A stretch of 64,000 bases of DNA from Paracentrotus lividus (GCA_940671915.1 CALNVZ010003426.1:21706532-21770531), one strand, 5' to 3'; shown: positions 1-11,085, numbered from the stretch's first letter. Notes: generated by a model not told the origin, from the letters alone. Numbers and translations are program-made.

Positions 1-234
1 AGTCAAGAAACATGTACAGTGTCCCCAAAAATTATTTGTACACTTTGAAAAAATTGAATTAAATAAATCGATGTTGGTTTGAAATTTTAATTACTATTTA
101 TATCAAATGGTAGGTAATGTTACTATCACCTAAACACTAAATCTCAAATGTTCCGTCAGTCTCGGAAGTTCTAGGCCGCCATTTGCAATTTCCATGGCCC
201 AAAAATTATTTGTACACTTCAGAACATGGGTTTT

Positions 235-1090
235 AAGGAGTGTTTTAATTGTTGGGGGTCTTCTTTGGCTTCCAGGGCAGTCATCAACCTTCTTGGCATA
301 CTCTCGACCAATTTATCACTCATATCACGGCCAACACCATTCCAAGTTCGTTGGAGCGTGTCCTGGAGCTGCTGGAGGTTTGATGGTCAGTCTAGAGGGC
401 GCTGTCGCTTCAGATCACCTCTCATGTGCTAAATGGGGATTAAATCTGGGCTGTAAGGTGCCCTTTCTTGCAGCTTAACATGTTTCTGTTGCAATATTGC
501 TTTAATATGGTTTGCTGTGTACTTTGGGTCATTGTTATGTTGGACCGTAAATTGACGACCATTCAGACTTGAAGCAGATATGAGCATCTGAGCCATTCTG
601 AGGGGCAAGGATATCCTCATGGCTTCAGCATTCATGATGCCATGTTATGAAATTTATCTCTCCAACTCTACTGGCTGCCATACAACTTCAACATTATGAA
701 ACATCCTCCACTGTGCCTCACTGTTGGCTCCAAGCATGACCGACTGAAAGCTTCCTACAAGACACACATGGTCCCGTGCATCATATCCAATCACTTTTGC
801 ACTAATTAGGTCTTAGGACAGAGTGCTAGAACTCCGGATGCTTGTTCACATGTTGTTTTGCAAAAGCATGACGCTTCTCTGTTACTGTCCCTTACATTTG
901 GCTTCTTTCTTGCCAATTATTCCACTTATAGTCATGTAGCCATTTAGCCTGTTGCACACACTCTTGAGGGCACCCGGTCATTCCTTAGCCTATGTGGCCT
1001 TGGATGCAATTTTCTTTGGTCGCAATTTACAATATTTCATTGCTTACTGTCTGTCTATCAATATCATCATGAAAACTGATGTCCATGAGA
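235..1090 (-). pseudogene. Tc1 transposase remnant (left copy)
   Basis: Read on the minus strand, the segment gives pieces of a DD34E transposase: a KRHAFAKQHVNKH stretch like the RLAFAKKHVN of fish Tc1 elements, then DARDHVCLVGSF, VMLGANSEAQWRM, QHNNDPKYTA (family QDNDPKHT, with the second catalytic Asp) and APYSPDLIPI (family SPDLNPIE). One stretch of 68 codons (429-635) is still open; the rest is broken by stops and frame changes, for example after DLIPI. No product is expected. Confidence 0.85.
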
Positions 1091-1139
1091 CTTATTTTGC
1101 CTCTTAGAGGCCCCCACTTGCGTAAAAGCTGATTGGTCT

Positions 1140-1452
1140 TCAAGTTGTGTTCCAACATGACAGGGACCCCAAGCATGCAGCGAAGCATATTAAAGCATTA
1201 TTTTAGCAGAAACTTGTTAAGAAGCTAGAAAAGGCACCTCAGATCCCAGATTTAATCCCCATTTAGCACATTAGAGGTGATCTAAAGCGACAGCGCCCTC
1301 AAGACTCGCCATCAAACCTCCAGCAGCTCCAGGACACGCTCCAACGAACTTGGAATGGTATTGGCCGTGAAATGAGTGCTAAATTGGTCGACAGTATGCC
1401 AAGGAGGTTGATGACTGCCCTTGAAGCCAAAGAATGCCTCTCAAAATTCTAA
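1140..1452 (+). pseudogene. Tc1 transposase 3' end (right inverted copy)
   Basis: This is the inverted counterpart of the left copy, on the plus strand: FQHDRDPKHAAKHIKALF, then APQIPDLIPI and a C-terminal part with LQQLQDTLQRTWNGIG and MTALEAKECLSKF before a TAA at 1450. It covers only the last third of a transposase and contains in-frame stops. It shows that the element carries the 3' coding end twice, head to head. Confidence 0.85.
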
Positions 1453-2089
1453 ACACTCCTGTAAAAACCCATGTTCTGAAGTGTACAAATAATTTTTGGG
1501 CCATGAAAATTGCAAATGGCCGCCTAGAACTTCCGAGACTGACGGAACATTTGAGATTTAGGGTTCAGGTGACGGTGACATTACCTACCATTTGATATAA
1601 ATAGTAATTGAAATTTCAAACGAACATCGATTTGTTTAATTTCATTTTTTCAAAGTGTACAAATAATTTTTGGGGACACTGTATCTGTTTGATTTATAAT
1701 AATATTGTTTTACCCACTTTATGCACTTGTAAATAAACAAGTGCAATGACAAATAAATTAGATTTTTGTTTTATTGTGCACAGAAAAAGAAATGCAATTT
1801 GTTTTCCAAGCACATTTTGCAAAATCAATTTGATTCTGCATGTACAAAGATTGCAAATGCCTACTGTAAGATTTAAACATTAATACAGTCGGTGCAATGT
1901 ATTTGTAATGAAATACAATTTTTGTTATTAAACTATTTAATTGAGCTCTACAAGTGCATGTACATCTACATACATCTCATGTGATGCTCGCACTATAAAT
2001 TTCATAAAACTATCTCATTAAACAACGCAATAATTGGGTTCCACGGCCTCTCCTCAGTGCTGACATTTGTGATGGAGCTGCTTCAATTG

Positions 2090-2103
2090 GTTGCCATGGC
2101 AAC
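2090..2103. promoter_or_regulatory. Perfect palindromic RFX X-box
   Basis: GTTGCCATGGCAAC fits the X-box consensus GTNRCC-N(0-3)-RGYAAC with two perfect half sites and a 2-bp spacer. It lies in about 170 bp (2040-2210) of unusually mixed, non-repetitive sequence that also carries GTGACGT (CRE half site) and ATCAATCA (PBX/Hox-like). RFX factors drive ciliary and other genes in animals. The site is probably in PDE3 intron 1, so an enhancer role is possible but is inferred from the motif alone. Confidence 0.45.
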
Positions 2104-2438
2104 GCAATGCCCCTAAGGACAGGGTATCACACTCTTTTCTTCCTGTGACGTTATCAATCACTGGTCCGCTGGTGTCTTCTTATTGAATAGCCAGCTACTC
2201 TAGGGGAAGATGATTCTATAATCCACCCCCCCCCCCCTCAAATCCACCTCCTCTCCCACATCTAGCTCCGGACGTTGCAGAATTTCCTATTGAGTGCTAC
2301 GTGTACTTATTTCTACAGGCTTGAGGGCACCATACAAACTGATATGACCCAAAGGCAACTTGCGCCAGGAGGTCACGAATGTACTATCTGCTTCACATGC
2401 AGTGCCAAGCTTTATGACACATTGACATTACATGTACA

Positions 2439-2534
2439 CAGTGGCGGATCCAGGCGGTAGCCGGGGGCGTGCGCCCCCCTATAATTTGAAAACCGCTCAT
2501 TGACCGTACATGTTAAAATCCGAAAATTTCGGGG

Positions 2535-2577
<43 letters not shown>

Positions 2578-2603
2578 ATCCTGAAATCCTGTATCCTCCA
2601 CTG
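2439..2603. mobile_element. hAT-like MITE, CAGTGGCGGATCC ends
   Basis: The element begins CAGTGGCGGATCCAGG and ends with a slightly mutated inverse (ATCCTCCACTG). The interior (ATAATTTGAAAACCGCTCAT) recurs in the copy at 16657-16810 and, inverted, at 60090-60213. The last copy has an 8-bp target duplication, which suggests hAT. A 40-base C run (2538-2577) has expanded inside this copy. Confidence 0.75.
2538..2577. repeat. Poly-C run, 40 bases
   Basis: Uninterrupted C inside the hAT-like MITE. The equivalent site in the sister copy (16757 onward) has a much shorter C run, so this tract has expanded. Its exact length may be an assembly estimate. Confidence 0.9.
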
Positions 2604-3430
2604 TGTAGGCCTACATGTAGGTCTGGCAACGATTATTTTAGGCTATTAGAAGTTGGATAATGGTAGTCATTTGAACGCAGTACAATCGCTGCTGAGCAAA
2701 TTGAGAAGCTTTTGATTCCAGTGCCATCGTCAAGCAGGCATGAGACAGAGAAATTTCAAAAAAAGAGGAAAATTACTACCAGTGAGGGAGCATAGCGACC
2801 GAACTTCCTGGGGGTGTGTCCGGGAGGGGAGTTCCCCCTCCCGCAGAAAATTTTGCAATTTTAGGTATAGAAAATTCACGATTTCTTTGGCTGCAACTTC
2901 GTCAAATCCGCTATGTACATGCAAAAAATCAAAAATCAAAAAATCAAAATCCGCCGAAATCCGCGGATCCACAGAGAAAAATCATGCCTGCCAAGGTACA
3001 GGTAAAGGGGTTTAATACTTTAAGATACGGGCATGATCTCTTACAGTGTATTTACAGCACTTCCTAGAATCCTAGCAAGCAAAGTTAACTACCAATCAGG
3101 AAAAGAATCTACACTTTCAACCAATCAGTGGACATGATACTTAAAAATATAACCACAAATCCTGCTTAAAAAGTGTCATGTACAAACTGGAAATCCTGCA
3201 ACATCTATGCTTATTATGATTTATTCCCATTCCCACCATCCCCATCCTGCAGTTCTATTTTGAGCTTGTTGAGCTTGTTGTACATAATTATCATTGATTT
3301 TTTTTCCCCCTATTACTTCGGTTAGAAATTCAATTTTACACCTAAAAAAAGCAATCTCAAATGCACCTCCCCCTTTTTGTTTTCTTTATGAATTGTCTTT
3401 TACAGTTTATGGACATCACTCTTCTTATTC

Positions 3431-4175
3431 TCAGAAGGTGGATTCACACCTACCCGATCAGGAAAAATTCCCGTAATTTACGAGAACTGTTTCAATCACC
3501 AAAATACCCGTAATTTGTGTTTTGTGTTCACATCTGCCCGAACCGTCTTTTTCCAGGGAAAATACCCGAAGTTATAAAAAAGGGAAGAAAGAGGAAAAAC
3601 AAAGAAATACATAAGAAAAGAGATGAAAAAAGAAAAACAAAGAAATACATAAGGAAAGCAAAGAAAGAAGGAAAATAAAGAAATATATATTAGCAAGAGG
3701 GGAAAGAAGGAAAAACAAGGAAATACATAAGGGAAAAAAAAGAAAGATGAAAAACAAAGAAATGCATAAGGAAAGAGAAGAAAGAGAGAAAACAAAGAAA
3801 TACATAAGGAAAGAGAAGAAAGAAGGAAAAACAAAGAAATACATAAGGAAAGAGAAGAAAGAAGGAAAGACGATGAAATACATAAGGAACGACAAGAAAG
3901 AAGGAAAAACAAAGAAATACATAAGAAAAAGAAAGGGGGAATAGAAAGTTCCCGTAATTTATGTTCACACTACAAAAGTTCCCACGACCTTGGCGAAACT
4001 ATGCGTAGTTTTGACGAAGTACCTACTAATTTACTGGAATTTATCTCCGGGAATATTACGCGTAGTTTGGTTTCACACTTGCAAAATTACGCGTAGTTTG
4101 TGATCGGGGTAAGAATACCCGATCAGAGATTACGAGAACTTTTCCAGATCGGGCAGGTGTGAATCCACCTCCTGA
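3431..4175. mobile_element. TIR element carrying a 39-bp minisatellite
   Basis: The ends are inverted copies around AGGTGGATTCACACCT followed by CCCGATC (left 3431-3457, right 4149-4175). The right interior repeats TACGCGTAGTTT two to three times (4009, 4056, 4087), as subterminal binding sites often do. The centre (about 3580-3935) is a purine-rich minisatellite. No transposase is present, so it is a non-autonomous element of about 745 bp. The superfamily is not clear because no clean target duplication is visible. Confidence 0.8.
3580..3935. repeat. Minisatellite, 39-bp unit, about 9 copies
   Basis: The unit contains AACAAAGAAATACATAAGGA plus an AG-rich filler. The period of 13 codons leaves long false ORFs on the minus strand made of repeated LCISLF-type blocks; these are not genes. 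Unit-like sequence also occurs on the other strand at 57925-58010. Confidence 0.85.
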
Positions 4176-4429
4176 AAATACATCTCTCATAAAGTTTAAT
4201 ATTGAATTGACCAGCACACGACTGACCGGAATGTAATTGCAGAGAGTACCCAGACAGGGAAATAATCAATTTGATTGATTCCTTAATGTGTTTTATTGGG
4301 TAGGGGAGGCGGGATACACGTCAACTAATCATTTTCTGTGAGTCAGTTGTGTACATTGTAGCGAGCAAAAGAATGTGAAGAGTAGATTCTTCAGTAAATT
4401 GCAATTTGGCCTACAAGAATTTTAGCTCA

Positions 4430-4755
4430 TTCTAAATTGATATTCCCATATGGAATACTAAAATTTTTCGTAAAACAATTCCAAATTGATCTTCATGTAT
4501 TCCCATTGGTATTCATTGAATTGCTTATTCCAAATTGGTACGTATTCCCATTTGGTCTACAACTAATCGGTCATTCCAAATTGATCTATTCCCAAGGCAT
4601 TTGGTCAACACCCAATCAGTAATTCAAAATTGACCTTTTTCCCTTTGGTCTACAAACACTGTACATTATACACCCAATCAATAAATTTCAAACTGATCTA
4701 CAGTGAATTCCAAATTGATCTATTTCCATTTTGTCTACATTCCTCCAGTCAGTAC
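4430..4755. repeat. Degenerate tandem repeat, about 60-bp unit
   Basis: The unit is roughly ATTCCAAATTGATCTATTCC followed by CATTTGGTCTACAA and a CACCCAATCAGT-like tail, seen about five times with many changes. No coding content. Confidence 0.65.
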
Positions 4756-7219
4756 ATGTATGAATTTATGTGGTACAATCATTTCATCCATTCATCAATG
4801 AGATTAATGTATTAAATACACAAATTATGTAGAAAGACCCAACAATTAAAAAAAATTGTATGGTTTTAATTCATTACATGTATCTGGCTAGAATGCACTT
4901 TATACTTAAATTTACATGTACATGAATTTATTCTGGACAATGACAGCATTGAATATTGTGACTTGGTTTGGAAAAGGAACAGGGAGGAAATAAACAAAGA
5001 GGGAAATCCAGTAATCCAGAATAATTTTCCAACACTCGACTGAGCTTCTTTGCCAATCCGGAATCAATTTCGCTTTTCAGAGATTGCTACATGCGGATTA
5101 TACAAATTCTGCAATCAAATGAATACCACCCCCCCCCTTCCTACATGTATACAGTATTTATTTGTTATTTTATCTTTTTTTTTTTATTTACAATTGCAAG
5201 TTTTAATTGTTACCTTGTATTTGAAAAAAAAAATGTAGGGGCCCTCATGTAAAGTTTGTATGTTATACATGTAGAAGAAAAGTACAAGGGCTCCATTAAG
5301 GGACTACATTGAAGGAGCTCAAGAGAGAAAATTCTTGTAGGCCTACATACATCGATAATTGTCACTCCATGTACAATGTAGTATCCAGATGTAAACGTCT
5401 AGGGCCCTGTACATTACATGTATGTAGAAGCTCAGGTCAAGGTCACTCTGAGGTCACCATAAATAAAGGACATGTAGGCCTGTGTAAATCAGTCTGATGT
5501 ACATATTCACATATATTATACAATTAGACAAGTCAACATGTAAATTGATCCACTATCAATAATAAAGGCTGAGGAAAAATTCATGACGGCCTACATACAT
5601 CTACATTGTAGCCTATAGTGGACCAGTGCATGTTTCAATGTAGGCCCACATGTATGTGCATTGTATACTTCCAGAATTTGTTTATGTACAGAATACTGTT
5701 CAGTCAAGAGCAGTGTATTGACATATAAGCCTGCATCATGGAGTTCACATAGCAATGTATGAATGGAATCAATTGTTTTTGGCACATATGCATAGATTCA
5801 ATGCAGGTGACATTTATTGATTCACATCTATACTTGAGTTGGGGTAGGAGACAGGTGACCTCCCACAACTACATGTATACTATTATACAAAATGTACATT
5901 GAGAGTAGGTGGAGGCTGGATATGATGTGTTTGGCTGAGTATACCCACACAAGCAACTGAACTATCTGGGAATAATGACAAGACTCATTAAGAAAACTTT
6001 CAGAAAACAAACTTAATTTTCACTTTTTAAAATCACATTTTCACTTATCTTTCTTCAATAACCGAGTGTTTGGATGTTCCTTTTACTATCCCTGATGTTT
6101 TCAAGTCTTCTTTTTCTCTTCTTGGATGAAAAATTATTTTTTAAAGTCCACTTTCTGAAAATTTCCCCGCACGTTTTTGGGCGGGAGAGGGAAAAAAATT
6201 CAGTGATGTTTTAAATTTTTTTTCATGATTTTGATTTGAAATTTTTCCAATTTATTCATTGTGTCTTATATTGACATAGACATATACTTACTACTACTAA
6301 TTTTGGAGCAGAAAGTGATTGCAAAAAGGAGAAAAACCTTAGATAAAACAACATTGACAAGGTTGCAAAATTTTCCCCAAAATACGGCAGTTTGGTCCAC
6401 GAGGTCAATACTAAAGTATTGACATCGTATCATGAGTGAGTATACCCCAGTCTCTGTAACCCTGCATGCAATTATAGATTGTGACTGTAGTACTGGACAC
6501 ACAAGGTTGCCCAGTCTGGTTACCTTTTATGACATGCATCTATTATTCTTGAGGCTACATGTAGTGTACATGTATTAAAGTCAAGATTTACATTTACCAG
6601 GGAGTTGGGAGGCTCCCTGCATTTACTGAACTCCTGTAGGCCTTGGTAACACAGAGATGTATTGTAGGTCTGTATAATACATTGTACGTTTTATTTTTTG
6701 AAAATTCACACTAACATTGTCATTCACCCCTAAAATAATTTAATAAAATTAAACAAAACAAAAAAATTGCAGACCTACGTCTGTACATTGATCCTGCTGA
6801 GACAGATCCATGATCTGTACAAGTGTACATCTACAGAGGTCTAAACAGAAAATAGGATTAGATCTAGACAAGTGTTATCCTTGTTTATTGTTGTAACAGA
6901 CATGTAGATCTACATGTAGGCCTATATTATTATCTGATATTGTGTTACATGTAGATTTGTCTGAAACATCGTCATCTGCCATTTAGCTTGCTCATTCGTT
7001 TTTTCTCTTTTTGGGGGGGGGGGGTTGATCACAAAATAACAAATTTGAAAATGACTGAACGAGCTACATCATAATGTAGGCCTACATGTAATCAATGGAA
7101 GGAATTTCAAACAAATCTGATTGAGCTTTCACACCCCAAAAAGGGTACACCTGTAGGCTTCATTTATCAACATCTAGAACAAGTCAAATTCCTAACTCAA
7201 TTTTTTTAATTCCACTTCT

Positions 7220-7260
7220 TCTGAAACGATTTTGATTTTAATAGCAATCATCGTTTCAGA
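7220..7260. repeat. Short hairpin, 11-bp perfect stem
   Basis: TCTGAAACGAT and ATCGTTTCAGA flank a 19-base centre in which GATT and AATC can also pair. It lies about 400 bp from the PDE3 exon donor. Function unknown. Confidence 0.5.
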
Positions 7261-7656
7261 TGAACCAAACAAAATACTATCAAGTTGAATCACAAAATCT
7301 AAACAGAATCTAGATCAACATTTAAATTACAAGACAGAAAACTGCACTAAAAGCTTTGGAGAAAGAAAAAAAAAAAAAAATTTTTTTAATTAATCTCACT
7401 GCCTGCCCTGGGCATCCGATTATCTAGACTCTATTTACACCTCGAGTTAAAAAGATGGCTTCAAGCCTTCATGCACTTTAATTTTATTATCTAGTGGGTC
7501 ACCCCTAGCCACCCCTAATTCAAAAGCAAATTAACAAGGGAATGTTAATAACTTGCTCAAGACGTGATGCCCATTATAAAGTGACCCTACGTAGCCTATA
7601 ATAAAACGACAATAAAAGGAGCCTGGCCGAGTCGACTTAATTTAATTTATATTTAC

Positions 7657-8454
7657 CTGCGGTCTTTGGATTAAGGCTGGCAAAGAAGTCCGCCTGGTTT
7701 TATGACTGTGACTCGCTACGGAGCTCTGTGATGACGTGCGCCTGCGTCGCAGGACTGGAATTTTCCCGTCGTTGGTGAACTGCGCCACAATGGAGCTGTG
7801 TCGGAAAAGATGAGCCTCGGTATACTTGGACAAAACGCATCCTACAATTCCACAGAAATAAGCAAAATAGGGCCTCATCCACATCGGCAACCCATGAAGT
7901 GTAGAACCGTTCAGGAACCTCATGAAGCTCAGAAAGCTGATAACTAGAGCACTTTGTGGGGTTGAAAGTGTAGATGTCATGCTCACCAGCGAAGCCGAAG
8001 CGAGAACACTCGCCACTAGCCAGGGGCTAAAAAGGTTCGATGCCCCGAAGCAGATCTGACCGAAAATTTCCCCGACATAGCAGGCCATGAAGAAAACGTA
8101 TACATTGTTCCCCGTCCAGGATTTCCGTAGATAGATAGCTAGCCAGTAAAACGCGCAAATAACACTGAACATTGGGGCAAAAAGTCCACATAAAACATGC
8201 AATGCCGTGATGAAAGAGTCTTGTAAAATATACAGAAGCAGTGCGACCCCGGCAACTCCAGCTGCTACAGCAGACCGGCTTTCCGCGCCGATATTTTTCA
8301 AGTTTTTCAGCCCAAGCCACGCCAAATATGGATTATAATTCCTCCTCTCCATTGATGATGCGGTACCTGCAATATATCCGTTATTATCCGAGTTGTCAAG
8401 ATTAAAATATCCCTTATTCAGTCCGTATCGGTCTGACGGTCGTCTTTCTTCCAT
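7657..8454 (-). CDS. PDE3: cGMP-inhibited phosphodiesterase 3 (PDE3A/B-like), first coding exon
   Basis: This exon encodes the first 266 residues of a class 3 cyclic nucleotide phosphodiesterase, a membrane-bound enzyme hydrolysing cAMP and cGMP. About six hydrophobic segments (residues 61-81, 82-109, 117-138, 141-160, 167-183, 194-212) match the PDE3 membrane region: SVICAFYWLAIYL resembles human PDE3A SLLCAFFWMGLYL, and MRPYFAYFCGIVG resembles WRPYLAYLAGVLG. Next come IPVLRRRRTSS and RRTSLP (254-259), matching IPVFKRRRRSS and RRTSLP, the basic-residue-directed kinase site of PDE3A. The ATG at 8454 has A at -3 and G at +4; a TGA (8514-8512) closes the frame upstream and no earlier in-frame ATG exists. 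The exon ends in phase 0 at CAG|GTAAAT. The catalytic HD domain must lie beyond the left edge. PDE3A and PDE3B cannot be told apart; a pre-duplication PDE3 is likely. Confidence 0.88.
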
Positions 8455-8800
8455 CTTTATCCCAGCTTCACGTTGCCATATCTGCGTGTACAACAAAAAA
8501 TTGGCTTCAATTCATATGCATGCTCTATAGCTAGCTATCGTACACGCGCCGTAGTTAGCGAGCTGGCGCCTTCGCGATCGCAGCTATACCACCGTTCGTA
8601 TAAACATTGCAACAAACCAGTGTCGTATCACACTGTGTACCGTTTTAATCCTAGATGTAATTGGGGGATTTTGACCATGGATCAATTCAATTCACCTGTA
8701 CTCTTCGTAAACATCAAAGAACCTTGCGTCGCGGTGTCTCAATACACACGTACACAACATACACCTGCTATACATAGTTCATTCAAATCTGTATTATAAG
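8455..8800 (-). promoter_or_regulatory. Likely 5' UTR and promoter side of PDE3
   Basis: Upstream of the PDE3 start the sequence becomes CpG-rich at 8536-8584 (GTACACGCGCCG, GGCGCCTTCGCGATCGCAGC), unlike its AT-rich surroundings. No TATA box or initiator can be fixed. Position and composition fit a CpG-type promoter or first-exon region. Confidence 0.4.
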
Positions 8801-9071
8801 AGGATGTAAAAATGCATCGCCCTGGGGTACAGTCTACAGAGGGGCGTGGGACAATGGGCGCACTTTTTTTTTTCTTTCTTTAATAAACAGAGTATAAAGT
8901 ATTTTGGCAAAATAAAGTAACGCAGGTTTTCTTGAAAAAAATAGGTAAAAAATGAGAATTCCTAAAATTTTTAGGAAAATCTGAAAAATGACTAATAAAT
9001 TCAGGATTTCCTATCTTGTAGTGCTAAATTTTATTTTTTCCTCTGAAAAAATGAAGGTTTGAAAAACTCAA

Positions 9072-9212
9072 AGGAGCAACTTTTTTGGCTCTTTTCAATT
9101 CCAAAAGAACAATATTTTTTGCTCTTTTCAAAACCAGAGGAACAATATTCGGCGCTCTTTTCGAGTCCAATGGGGCAACATTGTTTGCTCTTTTCAAATA
9201 TAAATCAAGTAT
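9072..9212. repeat. Minisatellite, 33-bp unit, about 4 copies
   Basis: The unit reads TTTGCTCTTTTCAA and AACAATATT with variable spacing, giving an 11-residue periodic false ORF (repeated ALF). Confidence 0.7.
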
Positions 9213-9634
9213 AAATCCTCATAAACCTAGTGTATTATCTTTTATTATCTTATTTTTTTTTTTTTCTTTCTTCTCCCTACGTAATGACCTGGGGAGGGGG
9301 GGGTTTATCAATGTTTAAAATCGATTTTAAATATTGATTAAATATTGATGAAACACCCCCAGACGGCATTTTTAAAGGACTTTGTGGTTAAATTTTCTTT
9401 AAATTATCATGAATCTCATAACCAAAAATAAGTCAGCGAGCGCGCGCCGCGAGTGGGACATGTAATATTATAGGCCTACTATTGACGTAAAACATAGTTT
9501 AACCTTTTTTAATTACTCACAATTCCCCAGGAATATAATTTAATAATCTTTTATAGAAAAGATGTGAGCTCAAAGCTCGAGCGAAATTTACTCTCTAAAA
9601 CGTAAGGCAAGAAATTTTAAGCCATTTTGAATTT

Positions 9635-9745
<111 letters not shown>

Positions 9746-10029
9746 CATTTTGATCATAAAATCATGTGAACGCGAGTGAAATTGAGGTCATCATAATCCT
9801 CATAAAATAAAGGCCTATAGGACCTAATCAGGTAACATAAGGGAAAAAATAAGCGAGCGCGAAGCTCGAGTTGATTTTTTTTTTTTTTAACGGAGATCTA
9901 AATACAGGACATTTTATGCATTCCTCAAAAACAAAATATTTATCTTTGAAAATGATGCCAGTACAAATAAATATATATATCGCGTGCGAAAATTTTTTCT
10001 CTAGATGTATAGTGACGAAAAGGCAATAA

Positions 10030-11085
10030 GAGCTCAAAATAAATTTGGTGTCCCTAAATTTTGAGAACATTTGTTCTCCTAATTTTTAAGATCAATTTGG
10101 CACCCTTTAGTGTCATGTCATTTCAACGATCCTTGCACATGACAGTAAAAGATCAGGCGCGGGATACAGGGGGCCGACGGGCCCGGCCCCCCCCCCCTTA
10201 GCAAAAAAAAAAAAAAAAAAAAAAAAAGGGAAAAAGGCGAGGCAAAAATAGACGAACGCCCAACCTTACCCTATAGCTGAGACATGATGACTCTCTTTGT
10301 GGCCGAAGGCCACACAAATTAACACCTACCCCCCCCCCGGGCCAGCGTCACGTGAAAAAAAAATGAGTGTACCAAAATCTGAATTCCGATTTTGGGCCCC
10401 CAAACCCCCCCCTGGGTTAAAAATTGGAAAATCCTTTGGATCCGCCACTGAGATCATTGTTTGACCAATTTGGTGCCCGACCCTAAGAAGACCAAATTTA
10501 AGAACAATTTGACTCCCCTAAGTTTGAGGTTGCTATTTCTTTCCCAAATTATTTAAAATCGATTTGGCACCCCCTAAGCTTTAGGCCAATTTGCCCGCCC
10601 CCCCTCCATAAGTTTAAGATCAATTTGGCGGACCCTAAGATTAAGGTCAATTTAGCACCCCCTATAAATTTAAGATCGCATTGGCGACCCTCAAAGTTTT
10701 AGGCCAAATTGGCGCTTACAAGGTTCCAGACCAACTTGGCGCCCCTAAGTTTAAGGTCTATTTAGCGCCCTCCGAATTTGAGATCAGATTGCTTTGAGAT
10801 CAGATTGGCGCCCCCTAAGCTTTAGATCAATTTCTGGCCCCTTATTTAGGATCAATTTGGCCCCCCTAATTTTAAGATCAATATTGAACACCCCCAAGTC
10901 TGTGACCAATTTGACGCCCCCAAGTTTAAGGTCGAATTGGCGCCCCCTAATTATTTAAGATCAGTGGCAACCCGAAGCTTTAGGAGAATTGTCCTTCCCC
11001 CATGAATTGAAGATCAATTTAGCGCCCCCTAAATTAAAAGTCAATTTGTCGCCCCCTAAATTTAAGATTGTTAAGATTGTTATGA
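10030..11085. repeat. Degenerate minisatellite, about 30-bp unit, split by a MITE
   Basis: The unit is close to GATCAATTTGGCGCCCCCTA plus AGTTTAAG. It is seen two to three times at 10030-10110 and about twenty times at 10455-11085, strongly diverged. The segment between (about 10155-10450) is an inserted hAT-like element. Confidence 0.8.
10155..10450. mobile_element. hAT-like MITE copy, decayed left end
   Basis: The right end GGATCCGCCACTG matches the 2439-2603 family. The left end GGCGCGGGATACAGGGGG is a worn form of the same terminus. The interior has C and A homopolymers (A run from 10203) and a small GTGGCCGAAGGCCAC palindrome. AGATCA on both sides hints at a target duplication. Confidence 0.6.

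Larger units (their letters stand above)
17..1681. mobile_element. Fold-back Tc1/mariner element of IR/DR type
   Basis: The element starts CAGTGTCCCCAAAAATTATT and ends with the inverted form, flanked by TA at 15-16 and 1682-1683, the Tc1/mariner target duplication. Inside each end (about 198-222 and 1479-1503) a second copy of the core CCAAAAATTATTTGTACACT stands in direct orientation to the outer one, the IR/DR layout of Sleeping Beauty-like elements. The inverted arms reach far beyond a normal end: about 17-570 pairs with about 1127-1681, and both arms contain the 3' part of the transposase gene. The outer 200 bp of the arms look more alike than the transposase parts. It is a decayed, non-autonomous derivative in which the end nearest the transposase start was replaced by an inverted copy of the other end. 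Confidence 0.9.
1684..7656. other. Probable first intron of PDE3; repeats only
   Basis: The PDE3 exon at 7657-8454 ends in a splice donor reading leftward, and no later PDE3 exon is seen, so this stretch is probably intronic. It contains the elements listed separately. At about 2740-2970 there is a decayed repeat with an AGCATAGCGACCGA core and GC-rich inverted arms (GGAGGGGAGTTCCCCCTCCC). Copies of CATGTAGGCCTACATG-like words are scattered from 5300 to 7100. No coding ORF with family similarity is visible on either strand. Confidence 0.6.

Noticed and set aside
3496-3968. Long overlapping minus-strand frames rich in Phe/Leu/Ser/Cys, resembling a membrane protein
   Set aside because: They are the translation of the 39-bp minisatellite; the 13-residue period and the open frames in several phases show they are artefacts.
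8455-8496. Fourteen extra N-terminal residues of PDE3 (LYTQIWQREAGIK and one more) before the ATG
   Set aside because: The codon at 8496 is TTG, not ATG, and the frame is closed just upstream; the first ATG is at 8454 in a good context.
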